Source: Halomonas sp. M4R1S46 (lineage in GTDB: Bacteria > Pseudomonadota > Gammaproteobacteria > Pseudomonadales > Halomonadaceae). From it: a stretch of DNA of 64,000 nt. How positions within the stretch are numbered: position 1 is the first letter of the stretch; each line of letters opens with the position of its first letter. A model generated the notes under the pieces. The model did no database searches and was not told the origin of the DNA. It saw only the letters and a list, made by a program, of their open reading frames with translations. The stretch lies in assembly GCF_025725685.1 (NCBI RefSeq), contig NZ_CP107008.1:496001-560000 (forward strand), read 5' to 3'. Both the position numbers and the translations under genes were made by a program. Below are positions 1-8,707 of this stretch, piece by piece.

Positions 1-219
1 CCACAGGTCGGCCGTCTCGGCGATCACTGCCTGGCGCTGCGCCGCGTCCCCATGCTCGGCATCCTTGGCCGCCAGCAGGGTCTCGGTGGCTTCCTCGCCG
101 ACCTTCTCGAGTATCTTGTTCAGGCCCTTGTCATGCAAGCTGGCCACGTAGGAGTCCCGGGGGGCCGCCTGGCGGCGCTGTTCGAGCACGTCATGGAGGT
201 GGTCGAGAATATCGCTCAT
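1..219 (-). CDS. hisE: Phosphoribosyl-ATP pyrophosphatase HisE, N-terminal 73 residues
   Basis: HisE hydrolyses phosphoribosyl-ATP to phosphoribosyl-AMP, the second step of histidine synthesis, in the cytoplasm. The reading frame starts at an ATG (219-217) and runs off the window, giving 73 of the usual 105-110 residues. The metal-binding MazG-like signature KVGEEATET and the later ETADLW are both present. The ATG lies 27 bp after the ubiB stop on the same strand, so it probably belongs to the ubi transcript. In many gammaproteobacteria hisI sits between ubiB and hisE; there is no room for it here, so hisI must follow hisE or lie elsewhere. Only the C-terminal end is unseen. Confidence 0.9.
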   Translation of the reverse strand, partial: MSDILDHLHDVLEQRRQAAPRDSYVASLHDKGLNKILEKVGEEATETLLAAKDAEHGDAAQRQAVIAETADLW

Positions 220-246
220 GGGAGAAGGTTCCATTACAGGGGATCG

Positions 247-1869
247 TCAGTTCCACGCCAGCAACAGGCCGCCCAGCACCGCGGCGCCGAGCACCGGCCA
301 GGGTTGGCCGCCTGCCCATTCGACCAGCGGTTGCCAGGCGAGTGCCACCGCCACCAGCAGCAGGCCCAGGCGCAGCCGGCGGTGACGTCGCCCCTGGCGG
401 TCGAGTTGGCGGCGGATGGCGCCGACGGCCTCGGCCTGGCGGCGATGCTGGTGATGGCCATGCTCGGCGCGGGCCAGGGCCTGGTGGGCCAGCACCGGCA
501 GTTCCGGCAGCTGGCGGGAGAGTTCCGGCGCCTGGCGCTTGAGGGAGTCCCAGAAGCCGCGGGCGCCGGCCCGCTCCTTCATCCACTGCTCCAGGTAGGG
601 CTTGGCGGTGGCCCACAGGTCCAGGTCCGGATACAGCTGGCGGCCCAGGCCCTCGATGTTGAGCAGGGTCTTCTGCAGCAGCACCAGCTGCGGCTGGACC
701 TCCATGTTGAAGCGCCGCGCGGTCTGGAACAGCCCCAGCAGCACCTGGCCGAAGGAGATGTCCTTGAGGGGTTTCTCGAGGATCGGCTCGCAGACGGTAC
801 GTACCGCCGCGGCGAACTCGTTGGCCCGGGTATCCTCGCCGACCCAGCCCGACTCGATGTGCAGCGCCGCCACCTCGTAGTAGTCCTGATGGAAGAAGGC
901 CAGCAGGTTGCGGGCCAGGTAGTCCTGGTCCTCGCGGGTCAGGCTGCCGACGATGCCGCAGTCGATGGCGATGTACTGGGGGTTCCAGGGCGTCTCCCGG
1001 GAGACGAAGATGTTGCCCGGGTGCATGTCGGCATGGAAGAAGTTGTCGCGGAAGACCTGGGTGAAGAAGATCTCCACGCCGCGCTCGGCGAGCGTCTTGA
1101 GGTCGGTGCCCTGGGCCGCCAGGGCCGCGGTGTCGGCCACCGGCACGCCGTGGATGCGCTCCTGGACCATCACCCGCCGGCGGGTCAGCTCCCAGTGGAT
1201 GCCCGGCACGAACAGCAGCGGCGAGCCCTTGAAGTTGCGCTTGAGCTGGGAGGTGTTGGCGGCCTCCTTGGTCAGGTCGAGCTCGTCGAACAGGGTCGAC
1301 TCGTAGTCGCGCACCACTTCCACGGGACGCAGCCGGCGGGCCTCGGGAATGCGCGCCAGCAGGGCGGCGACCCGGTACATCAGCGCCATGTCCTGGCGCA
1401 TCACCCGTTCGATGCCCGGGCGAATGATCTTGACCACCACGTCCTCCCCCCCGTGCAGGCGGGCGGCGTGCACCTGGGCCACCGAGGCAGAGGCCAGCGC
1501 TTCGGGCGCGAAGTCGGCGAAGGCCTCGGTCAGCGGCATGCCGAGTTCGTCCTCCACCAGGGCGCGGGCCTCGCGACCGGGGAAGGGGGGGACCTGGTCC
1601 TGCAGGCGCTTGAGCTCGTCGGCGATGTCCTCGGGGAAGAGGTCGCGGCGAGTCGACAGCACCTGGCCGAACTTGACGAAGATCGGTCCCAGGGTCTCCA
1701 GGGCCAGGCGCAGGCGCTCGCCCCGGGGACGGGGCCCGATCGGCACCAGGCGCAGTGGCGACAGGGTCAGCGTCAGGCGCAGCCACCAGGGCAGGCGTTC
1801 CAGGGGCAGCAGGGTGTCGAGCCGGTAGCGGGTGATCACCCAGCCGATGCGCAGGAGGCGCGGGATCAT
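247..1869 (-). CDS. ubiB: Ubiquinone biosynthesis protein UbiB (ABC1/ADCK atypical kinase)
   Basis: UbiB is a membrane-anchored atypical kinase/ATPase that supports the aerobic ubiquinone pathway by helping extract or deliver lipid intermediates. The 540-residue product has the family's usual length. The KxGQ signature (FVKFGQ, followed by STRRDLFP) lies near residue 75. The metal-binding HADMHPGN loop and the following AIDCGIVG mark the kinase-like core. The C-terminal 45 residues are hydrophobic and suggest two membrane segments. The start ATG overlaps the ubiJ stop codon (ATGA), indicating translational coupling in ubiE-ubiJ-ubiB. A longer in-frame extension upstream is open but is covered by ubiJ, so the ATG at 1869 is preferred. 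Confidence 0.95.
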   Translation of the reverse strand: MIPRLLRIGWVITRYRLDTLLPLERLPWWLRLTLTLSPLRLVPIGPRPRGERLRLALETLGPIFVKFGQVLSTRRDLFPEDIADELKRLQDQVPPFPGREARALVEDELGMPLTEAFADFAPEALASASVAQVHAARLHGGEDVVVKIIRPGIERVMRQDMALMYRVAALLARIPEARRLRPVEVVRDYESTLFDELDLTKEAANTSQLKRNFKGSPLLFVPGIHWELTRRRVMVQERIHGVPVADTAALAAQGTDLKTLAERGVEIFFTQVFRDNFFHADMHPGNIFVSRETPWNPQYIAIDCGIVGSLTREDQDYLARNLLAFFHQDYYEVAALHIESGWVGEDTRANEFAAAVRTVCEPILEKPLKDISFGQVLLGLFQTARRFNMEVQPQLVLLQKTLLNIEGLGRQLYPDLDLWATAKPYLEQWMKERAGARGFWDSLKRQAPELSRQLPELPVLAHQALARAEHGHHQHRRQAEAVGAIRRQLDRQGRRHRRLRLGLLLVAVALAWQPLVEWAGGQPWPVLGAAVLGGLLLAWN

Positions 1870-2507
1870 GCGCGGCCCTCCTGGCCCGACAGTCGACGAC
1901 GCAGGCGCTCGAGGCGGGCCTCGAGGCGGTCGGTGGCGACCTCCAGCTCGGTGAGGTGATCGCGCAGGATCTCGAGCTGGTAGCGGCCCGGCAGCAGCCG
2001 GGCCTCCTCGAAGACATACTCCGAGACGTCGGCACACAGTTCCTGGCGGGTGCGCAGGCCCCAGCGACCCAGGCTGCGGATGCCCTCGGCCAGGCTGTGG
2101 GCGGGGATGTCGCCGAGCCAGCGGGCCAGTTCGCCCTCCCAGTCCAGGTCCAGGTCCAGCAGCAGGTCCCGGGCGGCCTCCAGCAGGTGGACGCGGCCCC
2201 GCACCGACAGCTTGCCCTGGAACATCAGCCGTTCCACCGGGGCGCCGCCGAGCAGCTCGCCGAGGGTCTCGGCATCGAGCTCGACGACCGCGTCGTAGGC
2301 CTCCTCGGGGGCCTCGTCCTGGCGCAGCAGGTCCAGGCCCTGGGCATGGAAGTGCACGGCGAGCGCCAGCGGCGGATGCTCGAGGCGCAGCAGGATGCGC
2401 TGGCCCGCCAGGCGGGCGAGGCGCGCGGGGGCGGCGGGGTCGCGGGCGAGCAGGACGTTGAGGCTGCGTTCGAGGCCACTCAGCAGCAGGGTCGGTGTCA
2501 GCGCCAT
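1866..2507 (-). CDS. ubiJ: Ubiquinone biosynthesis accessory factor UbiJ (SCP2 domain)
   Basis: UbiJ is a lipid-binding protein that, with UbiK, assists the soluble Ubi complex; its N-terminal half is an SCP2 sterol-carrier fold. The 213-residue product has the SCP2-like region at residues 15-110 and a charged C-terminal segment of predicted helix (LTELEVATDRLEARLERL) typical of the family. The gene begins 8 bp after the ubiE stop and overlaps ubiB by 4 bp. A GTG directly before the ATG could add one residue; the ATG is the likelier start. Sequence conservation in this family is low, so the call leans on position between ubiE and ubiB as well as on the domain pattern. Confidence 0.9.
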   Translation of the reverse strand: MALTPTLLLSGLERSLNVLLARDPAAPARLARLAGQRILLRLEHPPLALAVHFHAQGLDLLRQDEAPEEAYDAVVELDAETLGELLGGAPVERLMFQGKLSVRGRVHLLEAARDLLLDLDLDWEGELARWLGDIPAHSLAEGIRSLGRWGLRTRQELCADVSEYVFEEARLLPGRYQLEILRDHLTELEVATDRLEARLERLRRRLSGQEGRA

Positions 2508-2514
2508 CACGACC

Positions 2515-3270
2515 TCACAGCTTGATGCCGCGGTGCAGGGCGACGACGCCCCCGGTGAGATTGGTGTACTCGACGCGCTCCAGGCCGGCGGCCTCCATCA
2601 TGCCCTTGAGGGTCTCCTGGTCGGGATGCATGCGGATCGACTCGGCGAGATAGCGATAGCTGTCGGCGTCCCCGGCGACCAGCTCGCCCATGCGCGGCAA
2701 CAGGCGGAAGGAGTACTCGTCGTAGGCGCGGGTCAGCAGCGGGTTGCCGGGCTTGGAGAACTCCAGCACCAGCAGGCGGCCACCGGGCTTGAGCACCCGG
2801 GCCATGGAGCGCAGGGCGGCGTCCTTGTCGGTGACGTTGCGCAGGCCGAAGGCGATGGTGATGCAGTCGAAGGTGTTGTCCGGGAAGGGCAGGGTCTCGG
2901 CATTGGCCTGGACGTACTCGACGTTGCCGCCGACGCCCCGGTCGAGGAGCTTGTCGCGGCCGACCCGCAGCATGGACTCGTTGATGTCGGCGAGCACTAC
3001 CCGCCCGCGGGGCCCGACCAGCCGCGAGAACTTCCCGGTCAGGTCGCCGGTGCCGCCGGCGATATCGAGCACGCTGTGGCCCGGGCGTACCCCGGCACGC
3101 TCGATGGTCAGGCGTTTCCACAGGCGGTGGATGCCGAAGGACATCAGGTCGTTCATCACGTCGTAGCGGGACGCCACGGAGTGGAAGACATGGGCCACGC
3201 GGGAGGCCTTCTCGTCGACCGGGACTTCCTGATAGCCGAAGTGCGTGGTGCGCTTGTCGCTGGGGGTCAT
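2515..3270 (-). CDS. ubiE: Ubiquinone/menaquinone C-methyltransferase UbiE
   Basis: UbiE methylates the ring carbon of the demethylated quinol intermediate using S-adenosylmethionine, late in ubiquinone (and menaquinone) synthesis. The 251-residue product carries the SAM-binding VLDIAGGTGD motif at residues 67-76, the N-terminal family signature around FGYQEVPVDEK, and the post-motif LRNVTD segment. It heads the ubiE-ubiJ-ubiB cluster. The 353 bp between it and the upstream DUF971 gene contain a dispersed palindromic repeat, so any promoter must lie in the short stretch 3271-3423. Confidence 0.97.
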   Translation of the reverse strand: MTPSDKRTTHFGYQEVPVDEKASRVAHVFHSVASRYDVMNDLMSFGIHRLWKRLTIERAGVRPGHSVLDIAGGTGDLTGKFSRLVGPRGRVVLADINESMLRVGRDKLLDRGVGGNVEYVQANAETLPFPDNTFDCITIAFGLRNVTDKDAALRSMARVLKPGGRLLVLEFSKPGNPLLTRAYDEYSFRLLPRMGELVAGDADSYRYLAESIRMHPDQETLKGMMEAAGLERVEYTNLTGGVVALHRGIKL

Positions 3271-3423
3271 GCGAGGGAGGCTCCCGAGTCAGCTGCACAT
3301 GGGAGGCGGAGCCGAAGGGCTCCGCCGATGGGGCGCCATTGTAGCGCTCCCCGGATGCCCTTGTCTTGACGTCGGGCTTGGAGCTCAGGGCTATCGCTGC
3401 TTGAGTTGTGGCTCGGGGCTGAT

Positions 3424-3608
3424 CCGTCGACAGGTCTTCGAGGGGGCACTGTGGACCCATCCCTGGGCGCTACTTTTGCCCTGCGGTGCTCTCGCATCCT
3501 GCTCCGCTTGCAGGGCCGGTGCTGGCCATCCATGGCCAGCCCGTTCGGCGGAGTCCGCCTCACCCAAGGCAAAAGACCCCCTCTTCGACCTGCCCCCGGC
3601 GCCCCTCG
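3424..3608. repeat. Dispersed palindromic intergenic repeat, long form, copy 1
   Basis: This 185-bp element fills most of the gene-free stretch 3271-3623. Its ends are imperfect inverted repeats (GACAGGTCTTCGAGGGGG on the left; the right end reads CCCCCTCTTCGACCTG). The centre carries the palindromic core GGCCATCCATGGCC. A nearly identical copy of the same length lies inverted at 39413-39597, and a shortened copy lies at 31543-31646. No protein is encoded. The remaining 150 bp beside ubiE show no other clear signal. Confidence 0.85.
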
Positions 3609-3623
3609 GGCGATTGCGTTGCC

Positions 3624-4007
3624 TTACAGCTGCTTGATCTCGATGCCCAGCGGCTCCCGCGAGGCGCCGGCCTCCTCGAGACGCCTCAGGTAGTCGGCCC
3701 AGTTGGCCTCCCGGTCGCGGATCAGCGCATACAGGTAGTCCCAGCTGTAGAGGCCGCTGTCGTGGCCGTCGTCGAAGTGCAGCTTGAGCGCGTAGCGGCC
3801 GGTCTGGGTGATGTTGGCCAGGCCGACGTGCTTCTTGCCGACCTGCAGGGTGGCGGAATCCGGGCCGTGGCCGCGCACCTCGGCGGAGGGGGAGAAGACG
3901 CGCAGGTATTCCACCGAGAGGCGGTGGCTCTCGCCGCCCTCGTAGGTCAGCTCCAGTTCGCGGTCCTGCTTGTGGTAGTGCACCTTGACGGGAATCGGGG
4001 CGGACAT
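3624..4007 (-). CDS. DUF971 / gamma-butyrobetaine hydroxylase-like N-terminal domain protein
   Basis: This 127-residue protein matches the DUF971 family, a small fold also found at the N-terminus of gamma-butyrobetaine hydroxylases and linked in some bacteria to iron-sulfur protein assembly. Its biochemical role is not established. Family features visible are LRVFSPSAEVRGHG, the KHVGLANI segment and the closing SGLYSWDYLYAL. The start at MSAPIPV is chosen because residues upstream are low-complexity and come from the repeat-rich spacer. Position next to hslVU and the ubi genes is the common gammaproteobacterial arrangement. Confidence 0.9.
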   Translation of the reverse strand: MSAPIPVKVHYHKQDRELELTYEGGESHRLSVEYLRVFSPSAEVRGHGPDSATLQVGKKHVGLANITQTGRYALKLHFDDGHDSGLYSWDYLYALIRDREANWADYLRRLEEAGASREPLGIEIKQL

Positions 4008-4017
4008 AGGCACCTTC

Positions 4018-4196
4018 GGTGAGCTTGAAGTCGGAAGCGTGAAGCTGGAAGAGCACAACCGCCGATAGCGACGGTTGTGAGACGTTTCCTGTGGGAGTTT
4101 TGCCAACCAGTCCAGCTATAGGCCGTGGTTGCTTCAAGCTTACAGCTTATAGCTTCCAGCTTACGCATCGAAGCCTGTGTAGCTTCTGGTTGGCGC
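4018..4196. repeat. Intergenic element with AAGCTGGAA/TTCCAGCTT inverted ends
   Basis: The spacer between hslU and the DUF971 gene carries AAGCTGGAAG near 4041 and the inverted CTTCCAGCTT near 4152, with further AGCTT-rich motifs outside them (GAGCTTGAAG, AAGCTTACAGC). Between the arms is a perfect 8-bp hairpin (CACAACCG and CGGTTGTG, 4054-4079). A related arrangement with the same end motifs occurs at 8712-8810. It looks like a second dispersed repeat family, possibly serving as a transcription terminator for hslVU. Confidence 0.6.
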
Positions 4197-4201
4197 CTAC
4201 C

Positions 4202-5524
4202 TCACAGAATATATCGTGACAGGTCCTCGTCCATCGCCAGCTCGCCGAGCTGGGAGTCGACGTAGGCGGCATCGATGGTCAGCGGGCTGCCGATGTCGGA
4301 GCCCTTGAAGGAGGCCTCCTCCAGCAGACGCTCCATCACCGTGTGCAGGCGGCGGGCGCCGATGTTCTCGGTGCCCTCGTTGACCTTCCAGGCGATCTCG
4401 GCGATGCGCTCGATGCCGTCCTCGGTGAAGGTGACTTCGAGACCCTCGGTCCTGAGCAGCGCCTCGTACTGGCGAGTCAGCGCCGCGGAGGGCTCGGTGA
4501 GGATACGCTGGAAGTCGTCCGGCGTCAGCGCATCGAGCTCGACACGGATCGGCAGCCGGCCCTGCAGCTCGGGGATCAGGTCCGAGGGGCGCGACAGGTG
4601 GAAGGCGCCGGAGGCGATGAACAGGATATGGTCGGTCTTCACCATGCCGTACTTGGTGGAGACGCTGGAGCCCTCGATCAGCGGCAGCAGGTCACGCTGC
4701 ACGCCTTCCCGGGAGACCTCGCCGCCGCTGGACTGGCCGCTGCCCTTGGCGACCTTGTCGATCTCGTCGAGGAAGACGATGCCGTTCTGCTCCACGGCCT
4801 CGATGGCGCGGTGCTTGATCTCCTCCTCGTTGACCAGCTTGGCGGCCTCCTCGTCGCGCAGCAGGGCGAAGGCGTCGCACACCGCCACGCGGCGGGTCTC
4901 GGTCTTCTGCTTGCCCATGCTGGAGAACAGGCTCTGCAGCTGGTTGGTCATCTCCTCCATGCCCGGCGGGGTCATGATGTCGATGCCCTGGCCCTGCTGG
5001 GTCACCTCGACATCGATCTCCTTGTCGTCGAGGTCGCCCTCGCGGAGCTTCTTGCGGAAGGTCTGGCGCGTCGAGCTCTCGGCGCGGGGCTGGTCCTCCT
5101 GGCCGCGGGGCGGTGGCAGCAGGGCATCGAGGATGCGGTCCTCGGCGGCATCCTCGGCCCGATGGCGCACCTCGTCCTTGGCCTGCTCGCGGACCAGCTT
5201 GATGGCGGCCTCGGTGAGGTCGCGGACGATGGACTCCACGTCCCGGCCCACATAGCCCACCTCGGTGAACTTGGTGGCCTCGACCTTGATGAAGGGCGCG
5301 CCGGCCAGCTTGGCGAGGCGACGGGCGATCTCGGTCTTGCCCACGCCGGTGGGGCCGATCATCAGGATGTTCTTGGGGGTGACTTCCTGGCGCAGCTCGC
5401 CGTCGAGCTGCATGCGCCGCCAGCGGTTGCGCAGGGCGACGGCCACGGCGCGCTTGGCGTCCTGCTGGCCGATGATGTACTGGTCCAGGGCATGGACGAT
5501 CTCGCGGGGGGTCATCCGGGTCAT
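4202..5524 (-). CDS. hslU: HslU, ATPase unfoldase of the HslVU protease
   Basis: HslU is the AAA+ ring ATPase that unfolds substrates and feeds them to the HslV peptidase in the cytoplasm. The 440-residue product has Walker A GPTGVGKT at residues 57-64, Walker B VFLDEIDK near residue 250, the pore-loop signature GYVGRD, the intermediate I-domain (about 110-230) and the conserved C-terminal tail ending SRYIL that docks into HslV. The start follows the hslV stop by 2 bp. A second ATG three codons downstream (MTPREIV) is an equally credible start. Confidence 0.98.
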   Translation of the reverse strand: MTRMTPREIVHALDQYIIGQQDAKRAVAVALRNRWRRMQLDGELRQEVTPKNILMIGPTGVGKTEIARRLAKLAGAPFIKVEATKFTEVGYVGRDVESIVRDLTEAAIKLVREQAKDEVRHRAEDAAEDRILDALLPPPRGQEDQPRAESSTRQTFRKKLREGDLDDKEIDVEVTQQGQGIDIMTPPGMEEMTNQLQSLFSSMGKQKTETRRVAVCDAFALLRDEEAAKLVNEEEIKHRAIEAVEQNGIVFLDEIDKVAKGSGQSSGGEVSREGVQRDLLPLIEGSSVSTKYGMVKTDHILFIASGAFHLSRPSDLIPELQGRLPIRVELDALTPDDFQRILTEPSAALTRQYEALLRTEGLEVTFTEDGIERIAEIAWKVNEGTENIGARRLHTVMERLLEEASFKGSDIGSPLTIDAAYVDSQLGELAMDEDLSRYIL

Positions 5525-5526
5525 GG

Positions 5527-6045
5527 TCAGAGCTCTTCCAGCGTGACGTTGTGGTTGGTGAACACGCAGATGTCGGCGGCGATCTCCAGCGACTTCTCGG
5601 TGATCTCGCGGGCCGGCAGCTCGGTGTTCTCGAGCAGCGCGCGGGCCGCGGCCTGGGCGAAGTTGCCGCCGGAGCCGATGGCGAGGATGCCGCGTTCGGG
5701 TTCCACCACGTCGCCGTTGCCGGTGATGATCAGCGAGGCGTGCTTGTCGGCCACGGCGAGCAGCGCCTCCAGGCGCCGCAGGGCCCGGTCGGTGCGCCAG
5801 TCCTTGGCCAGCTCCACGGCGGCCTTGGTGAGGTTGCCCTGGTGCTTCTCGAGCTGGGCCTCGAAGCGCTCGAAGAGAGTGAAGGCATCGGCGGTGCCGC
5901 CGGCGAAGCCGGCCAGCACCTGGCCGCGGTAGAGGCGACGCACCTTGCTGGCGTTGCCCTTCATCACGGTGTTGCCCAGCGAGACCTGGCCGTCGCCGGC
6001 CAGGGCCACCCGGTCGCCGCGACGCACGGAAACGATCGTGGTCAT
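5527..6045 (-). CDS. hslV: HslV, peptidase subunit of the HslVU protease
   Basis: HslV is the proteasome-beta-like peptidase that forms a double hexamer capped by HslU. The 172-residue product begins MTTIVSVRR; removal of Met exposes the catalytic N-terminal threonine. The GNTVMKG and GFAGGTADAFTLFERFE segments are characteristic. A clear ribosome site (AAGGAG, 8 nt upstream of the ATG) supports this start. It is first of the hslV-hslU pair, and a possible heat-shock promoter lies upstream at 6133-6158. Confidence 0.98.
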   Translation of the reverse strand: MTTIVSVRRGDRVALAGDGQVSLGNTVMKGNASKVRRLYRGQVLAGFAGGTADAFTLFERFEAQLEKHQGNLTKAAVELAKDWRTDRALRRLEALLAVADKHASLIITGNGDVVEPERGILAIGSGGNFAQAAARALLENTELPAREITEKSLEIAADICVFTNHNVTLEEL

Positions 6046-6132
6046 GGAGGGGACTCCTTGTGGGAGACGAAGACTCCCGATGACTTTCGGCGCCGCGGGT
6101 GGCCCGGGCGCCGTGAGTGAACTTCAGGGGAG

Positions 6133-6158
6133 GTGTGGGCGCCCGGGCGGGAATTCAA
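6133..6158 (-). promoter_or_regulatory. Possible sigma-32 promoter of hslVU
   Basis: On the minus strand TTGAA (6158-6154) is followed after 14 nt by CCCACACC, resembling the heat-shock consensus of CTTGAAA, a 11-17 nt spacer and CCCCATNT. It lies about 90 bp upstream of the hslV ATG, and hslVU belongs to the sigma-32 regulon in other proteobacteria. The match is partial. Confidence 0.35.
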
Positions 6159-6171
6159 CCGTGCCGAGCCG

Positions 6172-6906
6172 TTATTGCAGCTGAATCATCAGCGGCTCGA
6201 TGCCCTGGGTGACCATCAGGTCCTGGGCGCGGCTGAGCTCGCGACGGTCGCTGTAGGGGCCCACCTGGACCCGGTGCCAGGTGGCGCCGTCGCCGGTCTG
6301 GACCTCGCTGATCTTGGCCAGCAGGCCGAAGTCCTGGAGGCGGCCGGCCAGGCGATGGGCATCGTCGGAGGCCCGGAAGGAGGCCGCCTGCAGCACGTAG
6401 CGCTTGCCGTCCCCGGCGTCGGTGGACGAGGCCGCCTCAGTGGTTGCCTCGGCGGGGGCGCTGTTGGCGGCGATCACCTGGGCGATGGGATCGTCCGCGG
6501 CGACCGTCGGGCGGGCCTCCTCCTCCTCGGCTTCGGGGGGCTTCGGCGGCGGGGTGGCGGTGGAGGCCGGCACCTGGCCCCCCGGGGCGATCACCTCGGA
6601 TTCCGGCAGCAGCGTGTAGAACTCGAAGGTCGGCATGCGCGGCTCGTCCGGCGTCGGCGCGCTCCCCCCGTTGCTCGCCCCGTCGGACGAGGGCGCGGGC
6701 TTGGGCACCACCGTGGCCAGCGGCGTGACCGGCCCGTCCTGCCAGGGCGCCGTGCCGTGCTGGTGCTGGGAGATCAGGAAGCCGCCGACCAGGCCGGCGA
6801 GCCCCCAGAGCCAGCCGGGCAGTCCGTGCCGCTGGGGCCTGGCCGGGCGCCGCTTGCTGCTGGTGGCGCCGCGCTTGCGGTTGGCGGGAGGCTTGCGGCT
6901 GGCCAT
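6172..6906 (-). CDS. SPOR-domain membrane protein (FtsN-like)
   Basis: The 244-residue protein has a basic cytoplasmic N-terminus (KPPANRKRG...), one membrane segment at about residues 29-46 (GLPGWLWGLAGLVGGFL), a long proline/alanine/glutamate-rich periplasmic linker, and a C-terminal SPOR domain at about 168-243 (KRYVLQAASF ... VQVGPYSDRREL). SPOR domains bind denuded septal peptidoglycan. Location between argS and hslV is the site of ftsN in many gammaproteobacteria, so an FtsN role in cell division is likely. Divergence outside the SPOR domain prevents a firm gene name. The ATG lies 3 bp after the argS stop. Confidence 0.85.
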   Translation of the reverse strand: MASRKPPANRKRGATSSKRRPARPQRHGLPGWLWGLAGLVGGFLISQHQHGTAPWQDGPVTPLATVVPKPAPSSDGASNGGSAPTPDEPRMPTFEFYTLLPESEVIAPGGQVPASTATPPPKPPEAEEEEARPTVAADDPIAQVIAANSAPAEATTEAASSTDAGDGKRYVLQAASFRASDDAHRLAGRLQDFGLLAKISEVQTGDGATWHRVQVGPYSDRRELSRAQDLMVTQGIEPLMIQLQ

Positions 6907-6909
6907 GAC

Positions 6910-8595
6910 TTACATCTCCTCGGGGGCGCCGACACCCATCAGGTCCAGGCCGTTGCGCAGCACCTGGCGGGTGGCCAGGCCCAGCGCCAGGCGGGCATTG
7001 CGCCGGGCGTCGTCCTCGACCATCACCTTCACCGCGTTGTAGCAGGTGTGGAACTCGGCGGCGAGATCGAGCAGGTACTGGGCGATCTGCTGGGGCTCCC
7101 GGGCGGCGGCGGCATGCTCGACCACCTCGGGGTAGCGCGCCAGGCGGTTGAGCAGGGTCTTCTCCTGGTCGGCGTCGAGCAGCGCCAGGCTGTCCATGGC
7201 CAGGGCGTGGTCGAAGGGCTGGCCCTCGGCCTCGGCCTTGCGCAGCATGCTGCAGACCCGGGCATGGGCGTACTGGACGTAGTAGACCGGGTTGTCGTTG
7301 GACTGGGAGCGGGCCAGGTCGATGTCGAAGGTCAGCTGCGAGTCGGCGCGGCGGGCGGCGAGGAAGAAACGGGTGGCATCGCGGCCCACCTCGTCGATCA
7401 GGTCGCGCACCGTGACATAGCTGCCGGCCCGCTTGGAGAGCTTCACCTCCACGCCGGAGCGGGTGACCATCACCATCTGGTGCAGCACGTAGTCCGGCCA
7501 GCCCTCGGGAATGCCGGCCTCCAGGGCCTGCAGCCCGGCGCGCACCCGGGTCACCGTGGAGTGGTGGTCGGCGCCTTGCTCGTTGATCACGGTAGTGAAG
7601 CCGCGCTGCCACTTGTCGAGGTGGTAGGCGACGTCGGGCAGGAAGTAGGTGTAGTCGCCATCGGACTTGCGCATCACCCGGTCCTTGTCGTCACCGAAGT
7701 CGGTGGTGCGCAGCCAGGTGGCGCCCTCGCGCTCGTAGGTATGGCCCTTCTCCGCCAGGCGGGCCGCGGTGGCCGCCACCTTGCCGTCGCGGTACAGCGA
7801 GGACTCGAGGAAGTAGACGTCGAACGCCACGCCGAAGGCGCGCAGGTCGAGGTCCTGCTCGCGGCGCAGGTAGGCCACGGCGAAGTCGCGGATGGCGTCC
7901 AGGTCGTCCGGGTCGCCCTCGGCGGTGACGTGGCGGTCGTCGGCATGCACCGTCTCCCGGGCCAGGTAGGCGTCGGCCACGTCGATGATGTAGCCGCCGC
8001 GGTAGCCGTCGGCGGGCCAGCCGGTGTCCTCGGGGTCGATGCCCTTGGCGCGAGCCTGCACCGAGAGGGCCAGGTTGGTGATCTGGGCGCCAGCGTCGTT
8101 GTAGTAGAACTCGCGGGTGACGTCGTGGCCGGTCGCCTCCAGCAGGCGGCACAGGCAGTCGCCGATGGCCGCCCCGCGCCCGTGGCCGACGTGGAGCGGG
8201 CCGGTGGGGTTGGCGGAGACGAACTCCACCTGCACCTTGTGGCCCTGGCCGGTGAAGCTGCGGCCGAAGGCGTCGCCGCTGTCGAGGACCTGGCGCACGA
8301 CCTGGGCGGCGGCGTCGGTGGCGGCGAAGAAGTTGACGAAGCCGGGGCCGGCGATCTCCACCCTGGCCACGGCGTCGCTTTCCGGCAGGGCCGCGACCAG
8401 GGCCTCGGCCAGCTCGCGGGGCTTCTTGCCGGCGGGCTTGGCGAGCATCAGGGCCAGGTTGGTGGCGTAGTCGCCGTGGGCCTTGTCCTTGGTGGGATCG
8501 ACCTTGATGGTCGGGGCGAGCTCGGAAGGCAGGACGTCCTGGCGCTTGAGTTCGTCCAGGGCGCCCTCCAGCAGGGAGATGATGGTGTCTTTCAT
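6910..8595 (-). CDS. argS: Arginyl-tRNA synthetase
   Basis: ArgRS charges tRNA-Arg in the cytoplasm. The 561-residue product is a class Ia synthetase with the HIGH-type motif HVGHGRG in the ANPTGPLHVGHGRG context, a KMSKS-like loop reduced to VKLSKRAG, and a C-terminal DALR anticodon-binding domain. The ATG at 8595 (MKDTIISLLEGAL) is chosen over a longer frame because family members begin here. Two identical tRNA-Arg(ACG) genes, substrates of this enzyme, occur at 46734 and 46880. Confidence 0.98.
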   Translation of the reverse strand: MKDTIISLLEGALDELKRQDVLPSELAPTIKVDPTKDKAHGDYATNLALMLAKPAGKKPRELAEALVAALPESDAVARVEIAGPGFVNFFAATDAAAQVVRQVLDSGDAFGRSFTGQGHKVQVEFVSANPTGPLHVGHGRGAAIGDCLCRLLEATGHDVTREFYYNDAGAQITNLALSVQARAKGIDPEDTGWPADGYRGGYIIDVADAYLARETVHADDRHVTAEGDPDDLDAIRDFAVAYLRREQDLDLRAFGVAFDVYFLESSLYRDGKVAATAARLAEKGHTYEREGATWLRTTDFGDDKDRVMRKSDGDYTYFLPDVAYHLDKWQRGFTTVINEQGADHHSTVTRVRAGLQALEAGIPEGWPDYVLHQMVMVTRSGVEVKLSKRAGSYVTVRDLIDEVGRDATRFFLAARRADSQLTFDIDLARSQSNDNPVYYVQYAHARVCSMLRKAEAEGQPFDHALAMDSLALLDADQEKTLLNRLARYPEVVEHAAAAREPQQIAQYLLDLAAEFHTCYNAVKVMVEDDARRNARLALGLATRQVLRNGLDLMGVGAPEEM

Positions 8596-8707
8596 GGGGA
8601 ATCTGATGTCCTGTGGCGCGGGCGTGTCGTTCGCCCGTCGGCGGGCATTTGGCTGCACATTATCGACAATTGGGGTCGGGCTTTAAACCCTTGCCCGACC
8701 GGGCTGC

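Noticed and set aside
52..1959. Long open frame on the plus strand opposite ubiB
   Set aside because: It is antisense to the well-conserved ubiB, and its translation is rich in Gly/Val/Gln/His repeats typical of the reverse strand of GC-rich genes, with no domain.
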